Below, piece by piece: positions 1-8,562 of a stretch of DNA of 58,110 bases (within the stretch, counting starts at the first letter, position 1; every line of letters begins with the position of its first letter). Both the position numbers and the translations under genes were made by a program. Origin of the DNA: JBHENC01 sp051000345 (lineage in GTDB: Bacteria; Acidobacteriota; Blastocatellia; Pyrinomonadales; Pyrinomonadaceae); NCBI GenBank assembly GCA_051000345.1, contig JBPCOJ010000024.1, forward strand, positions 1-58,110, in the 5' to 3' direction. The notes under the pieces are model-generated. The model was not told the DNA's origin. It did no database searches and saw only the letters and a list, made by a program, of their open reading frames with translations.

Positions 1-1
1 T

Positions 2-106
2 CAGCATCGCTTGATTCGCAAAGTCTTGTCGCATACGGTGATGGTCTTTTTGAATCTCCAACTAGGACGTGACCCGTTAGACCTCGATGGTCTGGTCACT
101 GCCTAA
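2..106 (+). pseudogene. C-terminal end of an IS transposase (partial, enters from left edge)
   Basis: An open frame runs from the window edge to a TAA at 104-106 and encodes 34 residues, including HRLIRKVLSHTVMVFLNLQ followed by LGRDPLDLDGLV. The pattern of basic residues, then a hydrophobic helix, then LGR-x-PL, resembles the extreme C-terminus of DDE transposases (IS982/IS4/IS5-like). The family assignment is tentative because the catalytic part lies outside the window. The frame ends just before the esterase remnant, so the IS probably removed the esterase 5' end. The terminal inverted repeat cannot be defined with one end only. Confidence 0.55.
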
Positions 107-134
107 AAAGAGTCACACATTAGGTAATATTAAT

Positions 135-599
135 ATGGACGAAGCATGTAAATACGGCATCGCCGACGCAGTTCAGGCTATCAAGGTTGTGCGACAGCAC
201 TCCGCCGAGTGGGGCATCTCTCCCGACAGAGTTGGCTTTATGGGTTTCTCTGCTGGCGGGATGGTGGCAAGCGGAGCTTTGCTACAGCAAGACGCCGCCG
301 CGCGTCCAAACTTTGCCGCGCCAATCTACGGCGCGCCGTTTGGCGTCATGCCTGCAATTCCGGCAAAACTGCCGCCCATCTTTTTAGCGTGGGCGCAGGA
401 CGATACTCTGGCAGGAGGAGCTATCATTAAGTTTTATGACGCGCTAAGGGCAGCGGGCAACAAACCGGAAGTTCACATTTTCAGCGCCGGTGGACATGGC
501 TTCGGTATGCGAAAACAGGGTACGAGCAGCGACCACTGGATTGACGAATTTTACTACTGGCTGGAAGCCCAAGAATTGACCAAGCCCGCAGCAAAATAA
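135..599 (+). pseudogene. 5'-truncated alpha/beta hydrolase (acetyl-esterase/BD-FAE-like)
   Basis: The remaining 154 residues carry the C-terminal half of an alpha/beta hydrolase. GFSAGG is the nucleophile elbow (Ser), the Asp lies in AQDDTL and the His in GGHGFG. The N-terminal HGGG oxyanion segment and the first strands, about 120-150 residues in complete family members, are missing. An ATG at 87 is in frame but lies inside the overlapping transposase tail, so 135 is only the first native-looking Met. An IS end directly upstream explains the truncation. Even if translated, the protein should not fold as a normal esterase. The original substrate, probably acetylated or feruloylated sugar, is inferred from the family only. 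Confidence 0.75.
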
Positions 600-705
600 A
601 ATTCGCCCTGCAAGTGATTGACTTGATGCTGGCTGAACAAATGCTAAAGACCGACTTCAAACCCCGGCGATTTTTATAAACCCGCCTTTTATCATTCAAA
701 GATTT

Positions 706-1938
706 ATGTCAGTAACAAGCGAAAGAATACATCTGCGTTTTGATTCGGTAGATTTCCTGCGTGGGTTGGTAATGGTCATTATGCTGCTTGACCACACGCG
801 CGAGTTCGTTCACGCCGACGCGCTTCATTCGAGTCCGACGGATTTATCTAAAACCAGCGTCGCGCTGTTCTTCACGCGGTGGATTACGCACCTGTGCGCG
901 CCGACATTCGTCTTACTCTCCGGGACAAGCATTTATCTTCAAAAGATGCGTGGCAAAAGTCCCGCTGAACTATCGAAATTTCTGCTCACGCGCGGGCTGT
1001 GGCTGATTGTGCTGGAATTTACACTTATTAGATTTAGTCTTTTTTTCAACTTTGATTACAGCTTTTTCGGTCTGGCAGAAGTGATTTGGATTTTCGGCGT
1101 GTCGATGATCCTGCTCGCCGGAGCGATTTATCTCCCGGTGCGCGTCGTTGCAGTTTTTGGGGTCGCAACGATTGCGCTGCACAATTTACTTGACCGAATC
1201 CAAGTTCCGCCTGCCGTTTCAATGGCTTCGATGCCCGCGCCCGACGCGCTCCAAAGACTGTGGATGTTTCTGCACCAGCCGGGATTTGTGCCGCTCTTTG
1301 GTAATGTAAAAATGTTCGTCGCATATCCTTTGATTCCGTGGGTCGGCGTCATGGCGGCAGGTTATGCGCTCGGTGTTGTTTACTCTTGGGATGCGGAGCG
1401 GCGAAGGAAATTTTTATTAAGGCTCGGACTCGCGTTGACGACTCTATTCGTCCTGATTAGAGCGACAAATTTTTACGGCGATCCGCAGATTTGGAAAATA
1501 CAAACAAACCCTGCGTTTACCGTTTTATCTTTTCTCAATACAACCAAATATCCGGCTTCCCTTCTGTTTTTGCTGATGACATTAGGCCCGGCAATGTTGA
1601 TTTTAAGTTGGGCTGACAGAATCAACGACGAACGCGATAAAGGGATTTTGAGCCGTATTTTCATCGCCTTCGGGCGCGTGCCGCTTTTTTACTTTATTCT
1701 TCAGATGTTCGTCGCGCACGGGTTCGGCGTTTTGCTGAGCGTTCTGACGGGCAAAAGCGTCGGCTATTTATTTTTGAATTTTCCCGCTTCATCAACCGCT
1801 GCCCCTCCGAATGCCGGATTCGATTTATGGGTAGTTTACGGGGCGTGGTTTGCCGGTCTTTTGCTTCTCTACCCGCTTTGCCTTTGGTATGGAAAAATCA
1901 AACAACGTCGGCGCGGTTTCCCGTTCAGCTATTTATAA
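706..1938 (+). CDS. DUF1624 / heparan-alpha-glucosaminide acetyltransferase-like membrane protein
   Basis: This 410-residue polytopic inner-membrane protein has about ten hydrophobic segments. Near the N-terminus it has the family hallmark DFLRGLVMVIMLLDHTREF (about residues 16-34), where the His is the proposed acyl-transfer residue of HGSNAT-type acetyltransferases. It ends in a basic tail with SYL, as family members commonly do. The family moves acetyl groups across membranes onto sugar amines or other acceptors, but the substrate here is unknown. The ATG at 706 has no clear Shine-Dalgarno. The 3' end overlaps the convergent PPOX gene by 6 bp. Full length, no damage seen. Confidence 0.8.
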   Translation: MSVTSERIHLRFDSVDFLRGLVMVIMLLDHTREFVHADALHSSPTDLSKTSVALFFTRWITHLCAPTFVLLSGTSIYLQKMRGKSPAELSKFLLTRGLWLIVLEFTLIRFSLFFNFDYSFFGLAEVIWIFGVSMILLAGAIYLPVRVVAVFGVATIALHNLLDRIQVPPAVSMASMPAPDALQRLWMFLHQPGFVPLFGNVKMFVAYPLIPWVGVMAAGYALGVVYSWDAERRRKFLLRLGLALTTLFVLIRATNFYGDPQIWKIQTNPAFTVLSFLNTTKYPASLLFLLMTLGPAMLILSWADRINDERDKGILSRIFIAFGRVPLFYFILQMFVAHGFGVLLSVLTGKSVGYLFLNFPASSTAAPPNAGFDLWVVYGAWFAGLLLLYPLCLWYGKIKQRRRGFPFSYL

Positions 1939-2598
1939 AGGAATCGTTTTCCGACAATTTGTGATGGAATCCGGCAGTTTAATTCCCTGCTTCATCTGTG
2001 CGTCGGGCATTGGCTCGCCGAAGTTCATTGCAATCGGAAGCACGCCAGCCCAAATATTCATCTCATAATCTTCTTTGTCATCCACCGGATTCCCTGTGCG
2101 AATTTTCGCTGACGCTTCTTCAAGCGGCAGCGCGAGAACCGTTGTCGCTTTTAATTCATTCGCGGTCGGTAATCGAACTTCCCGCCAGCGATGGGGAATA
2201 ATATGTTCGGTGAAGAGGCGAAGAGCTTCTAATTTTTCATTTTCATCATTGATAAGTTTTGCTGCGCCGAATACGACTACCGAGCGGTAATTCATCGAAT
2301 GATGAAACGCCGAGCGCGCCAGCACAAGCCCGTCAATTAAAGTTACCGTAACGCAGACTTCAATTTCCTTTGACAATGCCCGCATCATCCGGCTGATGCT
2401 TGAGCCGTGAATCAACAGTTTGTCGCCGCGTCTGGCATAGCCGGTCGGGATGACGAATGTCTGTCCGTCTGCCGCAAAGCCGACGTGCGCGATGATGCCT
2501 TCGTCCAAAATTCCATAGATTATTTCAACGTCGTATGACCCACGTTTCGGCAGACGGTGCAGTTTGGTTTTGTCGGTTACGTTTAATTGTTCGCTCAT
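1933..2598 (-). CDS. Pyridoxamine 5'-phosphate oxidase-family flavin-binding protein
   Basis: The 221-residue product matches the split-barrel FMN-binding family related to PPOX and NimA. Visible hallmarks are LPKRGSYD near the start, then GFAADGQTFVIPTGYARRGDKLLIHGS, and later TVTLIDGLVLARSAFHHSMNYRSVVVFG. Start chosen at ATG 2598, which has AGGAG five bases upstream; the longer frame begins with a TTG without a ribosome site. It is divergent from a MocR-type PLP-dependent regulator, a frequent arrangement suggesting that the regulator controls this gene. Probable role: FMN- or F420-dependent reductase or oxidase of small molecules. True B6 synthesis is less likely given the sequence type. 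Its 3' end overlaps the upstream membrane gene. Confidence 0.85.
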   Translation of the reverse strand: MSEQLNVTDKTKLHRLPKRGSYDVEIIYGILDEGIIAHVGFAADGQTFVIPTGYARRGDKLLIHGSSISRMMRALSKEIEVCVTVTLIDGLVLARSAFHHSMNYRSVVVFGAAKLINDENEKLEALRLFTEHIIPHRWREVRLPTANELKATTVLALPLEEASAKIRTGNPVDDKEDYEMNIWAGVLPIAMNFGEPMPDAQMKQGIKLPDSITNCRKTIPL

Positions 2599-2645
2599 TA
2601 ATCTCCTATCTCCCAACGAGTATAAAATTTATAGTAATTGCTATC

Positions 2646-2663
2646 GGCACTCATTCAAGTGCC
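2646..2663. promoter_or_regulatory. Inverted repeat between PPOX gene and MocR regulator
   Basis: GGCACT and AGTGCC form 6-bp perfect arms around a 6-bp centre (cattca), 48 bp upstream of the PPOX start codon. The site lies in the divergent intergenic region, so a MocR-type operator is plausible. A simple hairpin is the alternative. Confidence 0.35.
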
Positions 2664-2711
2664 ATTTCGGAAAAATCGTTACAGTCCATTCTACGATTGA
2701 AGCGATTATTT

Positions 2712-2794
2712 AAGGAGAGATAGATTTGAGCAACACAATTTCGAGTTTTAATTTCTTGAGCATAATGTTTCGACTTTCTCATAGAAGTTTTTAA
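2712..2794 (+). other. Orphan Shine-Dalgarno with 22-codon ORF
   Basis: AAGGAGA at 2712-2718 is followed, after 7 bases, by TTG at 2726 and 22 sense codons ending in TAA. The product begins with SNTISSFNF after the start residue and has no recognisable domain. The ribosome site is better than that of the downstream regulator. It may be a leader peptide, the stub of a lost gene, or chance. Confidence 0.2.
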
Positions 2795-2819
2795 GAAAGT
2801 TACACCCAGTAGGAAGCTT

Positions 2820-2848
2820 TTGTTAAACCTAAATTGGTATTATATATC
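2820..2848 (+). promoter_or_regulatory. Possible promoter of the MocR regulator
   Basis: TTGTTA (2820-2825) and TATATC (2843-2848) are spaced by 17 bp, 24 bp ahead of the ATG at 2872, in an A/T-rich stretch. Both hexamers match the consensus only partly. Confidence 0.3.
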
Positions 2849-2871
2849 TTCTCCATTTTCATGATTTTACT

Positions 2872-4479
2872 ATGCCAATTCGCTATGCTATAAATATGAA
2901 AATGACAAAGCAAAATCCTGCATTCCCCTTTGTTACCCTGCGTGACCGTGCCGCTTCGCACACTCCGATGCACCGCCAGATTTACGAAAGAATGCGGCAG
3001 GCAATATTAAGCGGCGAGCTTCCGGCAAAATCACGTATTCCATCTTCGCGTGCTCTGGCGCAGCAACTCGGCATTTCGCGTATGACGGTCGTTAACGCAT
3101 ATGACCAGCTTTTTGCCGAAGGCTATTTGGAAGGCAAAATCGGCGCGGGAACTTATGTGGCGAGCGCGCTTCCCGAAGAATTACTGTTAGCGCCGAAAAC
3201 CCAAGCCGTGAAAACAGATGCCTTTTCACGCGAGCTAAACCTTTCCCGACAAGGTAGGTTAATCGCGCAGGATTATGAAGACGTTTTGCTCGAACACGAA
3301 GGCACTAAATTCATTCCTTTTCAAAACGGCTTGACCGCAGTTGATTCTTTTCCTTTTGATACTTGGGCGAGAATTGCCGCGCGCCAGCACCGTCGAGCGC
3401 CTTCGGCAACGCTCCTCAACGGTGATTTGGCGGGCTTTCGCCCTTTGCGCGAAACGCTTGCCGCGCACTTAAAATCCGCGCGCGGCGTCGCTTGCGAGCC
3501 GGAACAAATTATTATCACCGCTGGCACACAACAGGCGCTCGCTTTAATCGCTGCGGTTTTCCTTGATCCGAACGATGAGATTTGGATGGAAGACCCGGGT
3601 TATTTGAGCGCGCGTAACTTATTCGCCCTTTCAAGAGCCAAGATAATTCCCGTTCCAGTTGATGAAGCCGGATTGAATCTAAAGGCGGCATATGAGCGAA
3701 GCAAAAAGCCGAAGCTCATTTATGTCACGCCGTCGCACCAATATCCGCTCGGCGTGACGATGAGTCTGGCGCGGCGGCTGTCACTGATCGAAGCGGCGCG
3801 GGCTGCGGGCGCATGGATTATCGAGGACGATTACGATAGCGAATACCGCTACAGCGGTCATCCACTCGCTTCCCTCCAAGGACTCGACGAGGAAGGGCGG
3901 GTTCTTTACGTCGGCACGTTCAGCAAAACGATTTTCCCGACTCTAAAACTCGGCTGCCTTGTCGTGCCGCCGGATTTGGTGGATGTGTTTACCAGCGGGC
4001 GGATTTTAAGCGGATCGCAGTCGCCGCTGATTGATCAAGCCATTTTAGCTGAATTTATCGCCGAGGGTCATTTCGCTCGCCATGTCCGTCGGATGCGGAC
4101 GCTTTATGAAGAAAGACAGCAGATTTTAGTCGAAGAAGTTAAGCGAAAGTTGAGCGGGTTGGTGGAGATGAACGCCGACGATGCCGGTATGCATCTTGTG
4201 GGCTGGCTGCCTGATTATCTTGATGATCGAGAAGTGAGGGAAAAAGCCGCTCTGCAAAATGTCAGATTTCAGTCCATCTCCGATTCCAGCATCAATAAAT
4301 ATCCGCGCAACGGTTTGGTTTTCGGTTACGCGGCATTTGACGCAAAGCAAATCAAGCGCGGTGTCGGAAAACTGACTAAGGTTTTATCCGAGATGATGCA
4401 AAATCAAGATGGTTCGCCACCAAGAAAATTGCTCACTCTCGACGGCAAGCATGTGCGTCGCATCGCCGCCTTTTCCTGA
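2872..4479 (+). CDS. MocR/PdxR-type GntR regulator with aminotransferase domain
   Basis: The 535-residue protein joins an N-terminal GntR winged helix (about residues 33-98, with PSSRALAQQLGISRMTVVNAY as recognition region) to a class I aminotransferase fold. The PLP-binding signature EDDYDSEYRY is present, and the Schiff-base lysine is K352 in GTFSKT. Such proteins sense PLP or an amino acid-PLP adduct and usually control B6 metabolism or amine/amino-acid genes. The adjacent divergent PPOX-family gene is the obvious target. Start 2872 is an ATG; a second in-frame ATG at 2896 is equally possible because neither has a good ribosome site. Length is normal to slightly long for the family. Confidence 0.88.
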   Translation: MPIRYAINMKMTKQNPAFPFVTLRDRAASHTPMHRQIYERMRQAILSGELPAKSRIPSSRALAQQLGISRMTVVNAYDQLFAEGYLEGKIGAGTYVASALPEELLLAPKTQAVKTDAFSRELNLSRQGRLIAQDYEDVLLEHEGTKFIPFQNGLTAVDSFPFDTWARIAARQHRRAPSATLLNGDLAGFRPLRETLAAHLKSARGVACEPEQIIITAGTQQALALIAAVFLDPNDEIWMEDPGYLSARNLFALSRAKIIPVPVDEAGLNLKAAYERSKKPKLIYVTPSHQYPLGVTMSLARRLSLIEAARAAGAWIIEDDYDSEYRYSGHPLASLQGLDEEGRVLYVGTFSKTIFPTLKLGCLVVPPDLVDVFTSGRILSGSQSPLIDQAILAEFIAEGHFARHVRRMRTLYEERQQILVEEVKRKLSGLVEMNADDAGMHLVGWLPDYLDDREVREKAALQNVRFQSISDSSINKYPRNGLVFGYAAFDAKQIKRGVGKLTKVLSEMMQNQDGSPPRKLLTLDGKHVRRIAAFS

Positions 4480-4558
4480 GTTCATTGCTATAAGATATTT
4501 ATTTCCATGACCCGTTTGCGAGTCTGTTTATTGCGTACCTTACCGCAATTCCTCTAAA

Positions 4559-4584
4559 GCGGCTTGCCGCGCCTTTATTTTTTT
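4559..4584 (+). terminator. Weak Rho-independent terminator; rest of 4480-4785 has no gene
   Basis: GCGG-cttg-CCGC (4559-4570) forms a short GC stem, followed by a T-rich run (4574-4585). It lies about 80 bp after the regulator stop and probably ends its transcript. Elsewhere in the 306-bp gap 4480-4785 no coding frame was recognised. The last part holds the ribosome site AGGAGA (4771-4776) of the next gene. Confidence 0.4.
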
Positions 4585-4785
4585 TCGCCCGCCGGAATCC
4601 GCCACAAAGCACATTTCGCGCGCAAGCCCTAATATTTCATCTCGACAAGGATGCTTGTTGAACGCTAAGATGCGCCGTTTTATTTTTTATACGCACGCGA
4701 TAATGGCAACGGCGCATTGTCGAATTTTCCTTGCGCTACCGATTTAAGGTGCGTCCGCGAAAAAGTTAAAAGGAGACTCGCAAAG

Positions 4786-5787
4786 ATGTGTTCAGCCCTT
4801 CGTATTATTCAATATGGCATAGGCCCAATCGGTGCAGCCATTGTGCGCTTGATTGCCGAAAAGGAAAACGCCCAGATCGTCGGGGCAATCGACATCGATC
4901 CGGCAAAGGCAGGGCAAGACCTCGCGCGCGTTGTCGGCTTGGAAAAAAATTTAGGCGTCACCGTCTCGCCCGATGCGCAGAAAGTCTTGCGCATTCCCGC
5001 AGACATTGTCGTGCATTCGACCGGGTCTTATCTCACAGACGTTCGAGACCAGCTGTTGCTCTGCCTCGCGGCTGGTCACAATGTCGTTTCATCGTGTGAA
5101 GAACTTTCCTATCCGCTACGCAAATATCCAGACTTATCGAGAGAGTTGGACAAGGCGGCGAAACAAAACAAAGTCACGCTTCACGGCACGGGCGTCAATC
5201 CCGGCTTTGTAATGGACAAGCTGGCTTTGACTTTATCCTCTGTTTGCCAGAGCGTCGAGCGTGTCAGCGTGACGCGCATCGTCGATGCTGCAAAACGCCG
5301 CCTGCCGCTTCAGCGAAAAGTCGGCGCGGGAATGACCGAAGGAGTGTTTCGCGCGGAGGTCGAGGCAGGGCGCATCAAGCATCACGGGTTGCCCGAATCT
5401 GCGGGCTTGATCGTCGATAACATGAACTTAGAAATCGATGAGATCAGCGAAACAATCGATCCTGTAATCGCGTCCGCCGATGTCACGACGGAGTATTTGC
5501 AAGTCAAGCGCGGCGAGGTTGCGGGCGTCAAACAAATTTGCAAAGGCACGCGGCGCGGCGAAGAAATAATTCATCTGGAGTTGCAGATGTACGTCGGCGC
5601 GAAGGAACCCGCCGACACTATACGCATCGAAGGCACGCCCGCTTTATCGCTCGTTATTCCCGGCGGCGTGCATGGCGATCTGGCAACGGTGGCGGCGGTT
5701 GTCAACGCGATTCCGGCAATTGTCGAAGCGCCGCCGGGATTGAAGACCGTGGCGGATATTCCAGTCAGGTTTCACGCCGTGTTCTAA
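4786..5787 (+). CDS. DapB-like NAD(P)-dependent dehydrogenase (2,4-diaminopentanoate dehydrogenase type)
   Basis: The 333-residue product starts with a Rossmann nucleotide-binding motif, QYGIGPIGAAIV (residues 9-20). It continues with DIVVHSTGSYL and the HGTGVNPGFVMD segment that marks the dihydrodipicolinate-reductase-like subfamily containing 2,4-diaminopentanoate dehydrogenase (Ord). Start chosen at ATG 4786 because AGGAGA ends 9 bases upstream; the longer frame begins with a TTG at 4717 without support. It probably reduces or deaminates a small amino or imino acid in the cytoplasm; the substrate is not visible in the sequence. The neighbouring PLP regulator, class V aminotransferase and LysA suggest amino-acid metabolism. 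Confidence 0.75.
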   Translation: MCSALRIIQYGIGPIGAAIVRLIAEKENAQIVGAIDIDPAKAGQDLARVVGLEKNLGVTVSPDAQKVLRIPADIVVHSTGSYLTDVRDQLLLCLAAGHNVVSSCEELSYPLRKYPDLSRELDKAAKQNKVTLHGTGVNPGFVMDKLALTLSSVCQSVERVSVTRIVDAAKRRLPLQRKVGAGMTEGVFRAEVEAGRIKHHGLPESAGLIVDNMNLEIDEISETIDPVIASADVTTEYLQVKRGEVAGVKQICKGTRRGEEIIHLELQMYVGAKEPADTIRIEGTPALSLVIPGGVHGDLATVAAVVNAIPAIVEAPPGLKTVADIPVRFHAVF

Positions 5788-5837
5788 AAAACTTTTACAC
5801 GGCTTTTGGCTTCATTTAAGTAGCAAGGCAGTTTCCG

Positions 5838-6986
5838 TCAAGTGATTGGCGACACCGTTGCCGAATCATAAAGAGCGGCAAGGAGCCGCCCGATGTCCGC
5901 TTCGTTGTTGAAGAAGTGCGTGGCGACGCGTATGCCCTGCGGTTTCTGTGTCACCGCGACGCCGCGAGATGCAAGATTCGCAACGACGCGCGCGGGGTTC
6001 TCCGTCGCAACGAGCGTTTGACCAGACCTCGCGTGTTCGTTTTCCAATGGCGACAGAACTGACCATCCCCTTTCCGCAAGGCAGCCGGTTAAATGCCGGT
6101 TGAGCGCGAGAATGCGCTGCTCTATCTGCTCCTTCCCGATCTTCATCAAGTAATCGAGCGCCGCACCGAGCGCGAAGATACCGGCAAAGTGCGGCACGCC
6201 TAGTTCGACGCGCGCCGCCGCGTCCGCGCGCATTCTGAATTCATCGTTGCGCATCGCAAACGGATGTTCGACGCTCATCCAACTAGCGTTGCGCCCGCGC
6301 GTCTCTGCCAGCAATTCGCGGCTCATATAAACAAACCCGCAGCCATAACCCGCGAGCAGCCATTTATGTCCCGTCGCGCACAGCGCGTCAATCTTCATGC
6401 GCTTCACGTCAATCGGGAACGCGCCGATTGACTGGCTCGCGTTGACGACGAACGCATGACTTTTTTTAATCGCTCCGATTGATTCCAGATCGAGGCGGAA
6501 ACCGTTCGAGTATTGAACGTGACTAAGCGCAATAACAGACGTGCGAGGTGTCTGCAAGCGCGCGACATCTTCCGCATTTATCTCGCCGTCATGCGCTTTA
6601 ATCGACTTTATGTGCGCTCCTCTGTGCAGCCAAGGAAGTGTGGAAACGGGAAATTCGAGTTCGCATGAAATAACATCGCCCCGCTTTTCGAGCGCGTCGG
6701 CGATTAAATTCATTCCGGCGGAAGTGTTCGTCGTAAACGCAATCTCGTCCGGTTCGGCGTTGATAAATTCCGCCGCGCGCGCCCTTATTTCCTCGCGCCG
6801 CGCCAGCCACTTGTCCCAGCCCGCGTCGCCCGCTTCCATCATCTCTCGGTAAAAGTCAGCCGCCGTTTCCATGACGATGCGCGGCAGCGCACCGGCAGCC
6901 GCGCTGTTCAAATAAGCCGTGTGCTCCGTCACAGGGAAATCGCGTCGAACGAGTTGCCAATCTATATTAGCGCCCAAAACAACCAC
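5838..6986 (-). CDS. Class V aminotransferase-fold PLP enzyme
   Basis: The 382-residue protein has the class V/cysteine-desulfurase fold. AYLNSAAAGALP sits near the N-terminus, TTNTSAGMN binds the phosphate, and the PLP lysine is K208 in ATGHKWLLAGYGCGF. At the position where relatives usually have Asp to contact the pyridine nitrogen (D-x-x-Q), this protein has Asn in VNASQSIGAF. The active-site Cys of NifS-type desulfurases is not evident, so an epimerase or transaminase of the isopenicillin-N-epimerase-like group is more likely. The start is GTG 6986; a TTG at 6977 preceded by AGGTGG is an alternative. It diverges from lysA across about 110 bp. Confidence 0.78.
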   Translation of the reverse strand: MVVLGANIDWQLVRRDFPVTEHTAYLNSAAAGALPRIVMETAADFYREMMEAGDAGWDKWLARREEIRARAAEFINAEPDEIAFTTNTSAGMNLIADALEKRGDVISCELEFPVSTLPWLHRGAHIKSIKAHDGEINAEDVARLQTPRTSVIALSHVQYSNGFRLDLESIGAIKKSHAFVVNASQSIGAFPIDVKRMKIDALCATGHKWLLAGYGCGFVYMSRELLAETRGRNASWMSVEHPFAMRNDEFRMRADAAARVELGVPHFAGIFALGAALDYLMKIGKEQIEQRILALNRHLTGCLAERGWSVLSPLENEHARSGQTLVATENPARVVANLASRGVAVTQKPQGIRVATHFFNNEADIGRLLAALYDSATVSPIT

Positions 6987-7095
6987 CTTTCTCGCTTCTC
7001 GAATTTTCCTTGAAACACACAGGCTTGACGCTGCCTCTTGTCCGCATTATCTTCGCTCGAATCTCTTATCATATTTTTACAGAGGAGTTTTAATT

Positions 7096-8514
7096 TTGTC
7101 ATCACAAATTGTTGCCTCTTTTCCCGCGTGGACGATTCCCGGATATTTAGAGACAACCAGCGGACATCTCAACATCAACGGCGTTGACGCGCTCGCGCTC
7201 GTGCAGGAATACGGCACGCCGCTCTTTGTGTTTTCAGAACCGCGCATTCGCTCGAACATCGAACGATTGAAAAAAGCCGCCGACGCCGTCGGGCATCCGC
7301 TTCGATTCTGCTATGCCTCGAAAGCCAACTCGAATATGGCTGTGCTCGCGGCGGTGCGCGACTCCGGCATCGACATCGAAGTTAATAGCGGCGGCGAACT
7401 CTACAAAGCTCTCCGCGCGGGCTTTCGCTCGGATCAAATAATCTTCAACGGCACAAGCAAAACCAGCGACGAGATAGACGAAGCCGTGCGCGCGGGAATC
7501 TACTCCATCAATGTCGATTCCGTTTACGAGATCGAGCTTATCGAAGAATCCGCGCGCAGGCTGAACAAGAAGGCGAACATCGCTCTGCGGTTAGTGCCGG
7601 AGATCGGCACGCGCTCGCATCTGGGTTTGCAGACCGCACTGCTCACATCGAAGTTCGGCATTTCATCATCGGAAGTTCTCGATGCCTTTCGCCGCGCGCT
7701 ATGGAATCCAGACCTCCTTCACGTCTCCGGCATACACATTCACGTCGGCTCGCAAACGCCCGATGTCGAGCCGTTCGCCAGCGCCTTCAAAACGATGTGG
7801 GAGCACCTCATCACAGTTCAACGCGAAACGGGGCATACGCTCGAACATATCAACTTGGGCGGCGGCATTCCGGTTAATTATTTGCGCGACCGCTCGCACG
7901 CCGAAGCGCTTCCCGAACACGAACGCGACATGCTCGGCGCGGAACTGGAGCCTTCGGATGTGCTCGCCGCCGCGCTGCGCGTCGCGCGTGAATCTGCCGC
8001 CGAAGCGAACGCCGAACATTTGCTTGAGCGCGTCACGATCTTGCTTGAACCGGGCAGAAGCGTTATCGCCGACGCCGGACTCGTTTTAACCACCGTGCAA
8101 AACATCAAGCGGCGACCCGAAACAGGCGATACGTGGCTCTTGACCGATGCGGGCTACAATCTGATGCTGTCAATGAACAATTATAAATGGTATTACCATC
8201 TTATCTCAGCGACGCGCGCCGGTGAACCACACGACTCCGCATACAAAGTCGCAGGGCCGCTGTGTGACTCCGGCGATGTTTACTTTGACATAGAGCGACA
8301 GGGACGCCTGCCGGATTATCGCAAACTTCCCGCCGACGTTTTGCCGAACGAAGTGTTCGCGCTGCTCAATAGCGGCGCTTACTCGCTCGCGCAGATGTTT
8401 CCCTACAACGGACGCCCGCTGCCCGCCGCCGTCATGGTGCGCGAAGGCAAAAGAGTTGATCTTATTCGTCGCCGCGATTCCTATGAAGACTTGATTGCCG
8501 GTGATGTCTGGTAA
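7096..8514 (+). CDS. lysA: Diaminopimelate decarboxylase-family PLP enzyme (TTG start)
   Basis: The product (472 residues) is a fold-III PLP decarboxylase. K76 in FCYASKANSN is the Schiff-base lysine, HINLGGGIPVNY carries the glycine loop, EPGRSVIADAG contacts the phosphate, and C390 in GPLCDSGD is the substrate-side Cys. It should convert meso-DAP to lysine; other amino-acid substrates are possible. Start chosen at TTG 7096 because GAGGAG stands 8 bases upstream. The longer frame from a GTG at 6919 would run into the divergent aminotransferase. The protein is about 50 residues longer than typical LysA because of an insert after the glycine loop (YLRDRSHAEALPEHERDM onward). Confidence 0.82.
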   Translation: MSSQIVASFPAWTIPGYLETTSGHLNINGVDALALVQEYGTPLFVFSEPRIRSNIERLKKAADAVGHPLRFCYASKANSNMAVLAAVRDSGIDIEVNSGGELYKALRAGFRSDQIIFNGTSKTSDEIDEAVRAGIYSINVDSVYEIELIEESARRLNKKANIALRLVPEIGTRSHLGLQTALLTSKFGISSSEVLDAFRRALWNPDLLHVSGIHIHVGSQTPDVEPFASAFKTMWEHLITVQRETGHTLEHINLGGGIPVNYLRDRSHAEALPEHERDMLGAELEPSDVLAAALRVARESAAEANAEHLLERVTILLEPGRSVIADAGLVLTTVQNIKRRPETGDTWLLTDAGYNLMLSMNNYKWYYHLISATRAGEPHDSAYKVAGPLCDSGDVYFDIERQGRLPDYRKLPADVLPNEVFALLNSGAYSLAQMFPYNGRPLPAAVMVREGKRVDLIRRRDSYEDLIAGDVW

Positions 8515-8562
8515 AAGCGACGTGCGCAATTTGCATTTGGTTACATTGACGGAGGAGCGCGC

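Noticed and set aside
6919..7095. N-terminal extension of lysA from GTG 6919
   Set aside because: It would overlap the divergent aminotransferase and is not LysA-like; TTG 7096 has a strong ribosome site.
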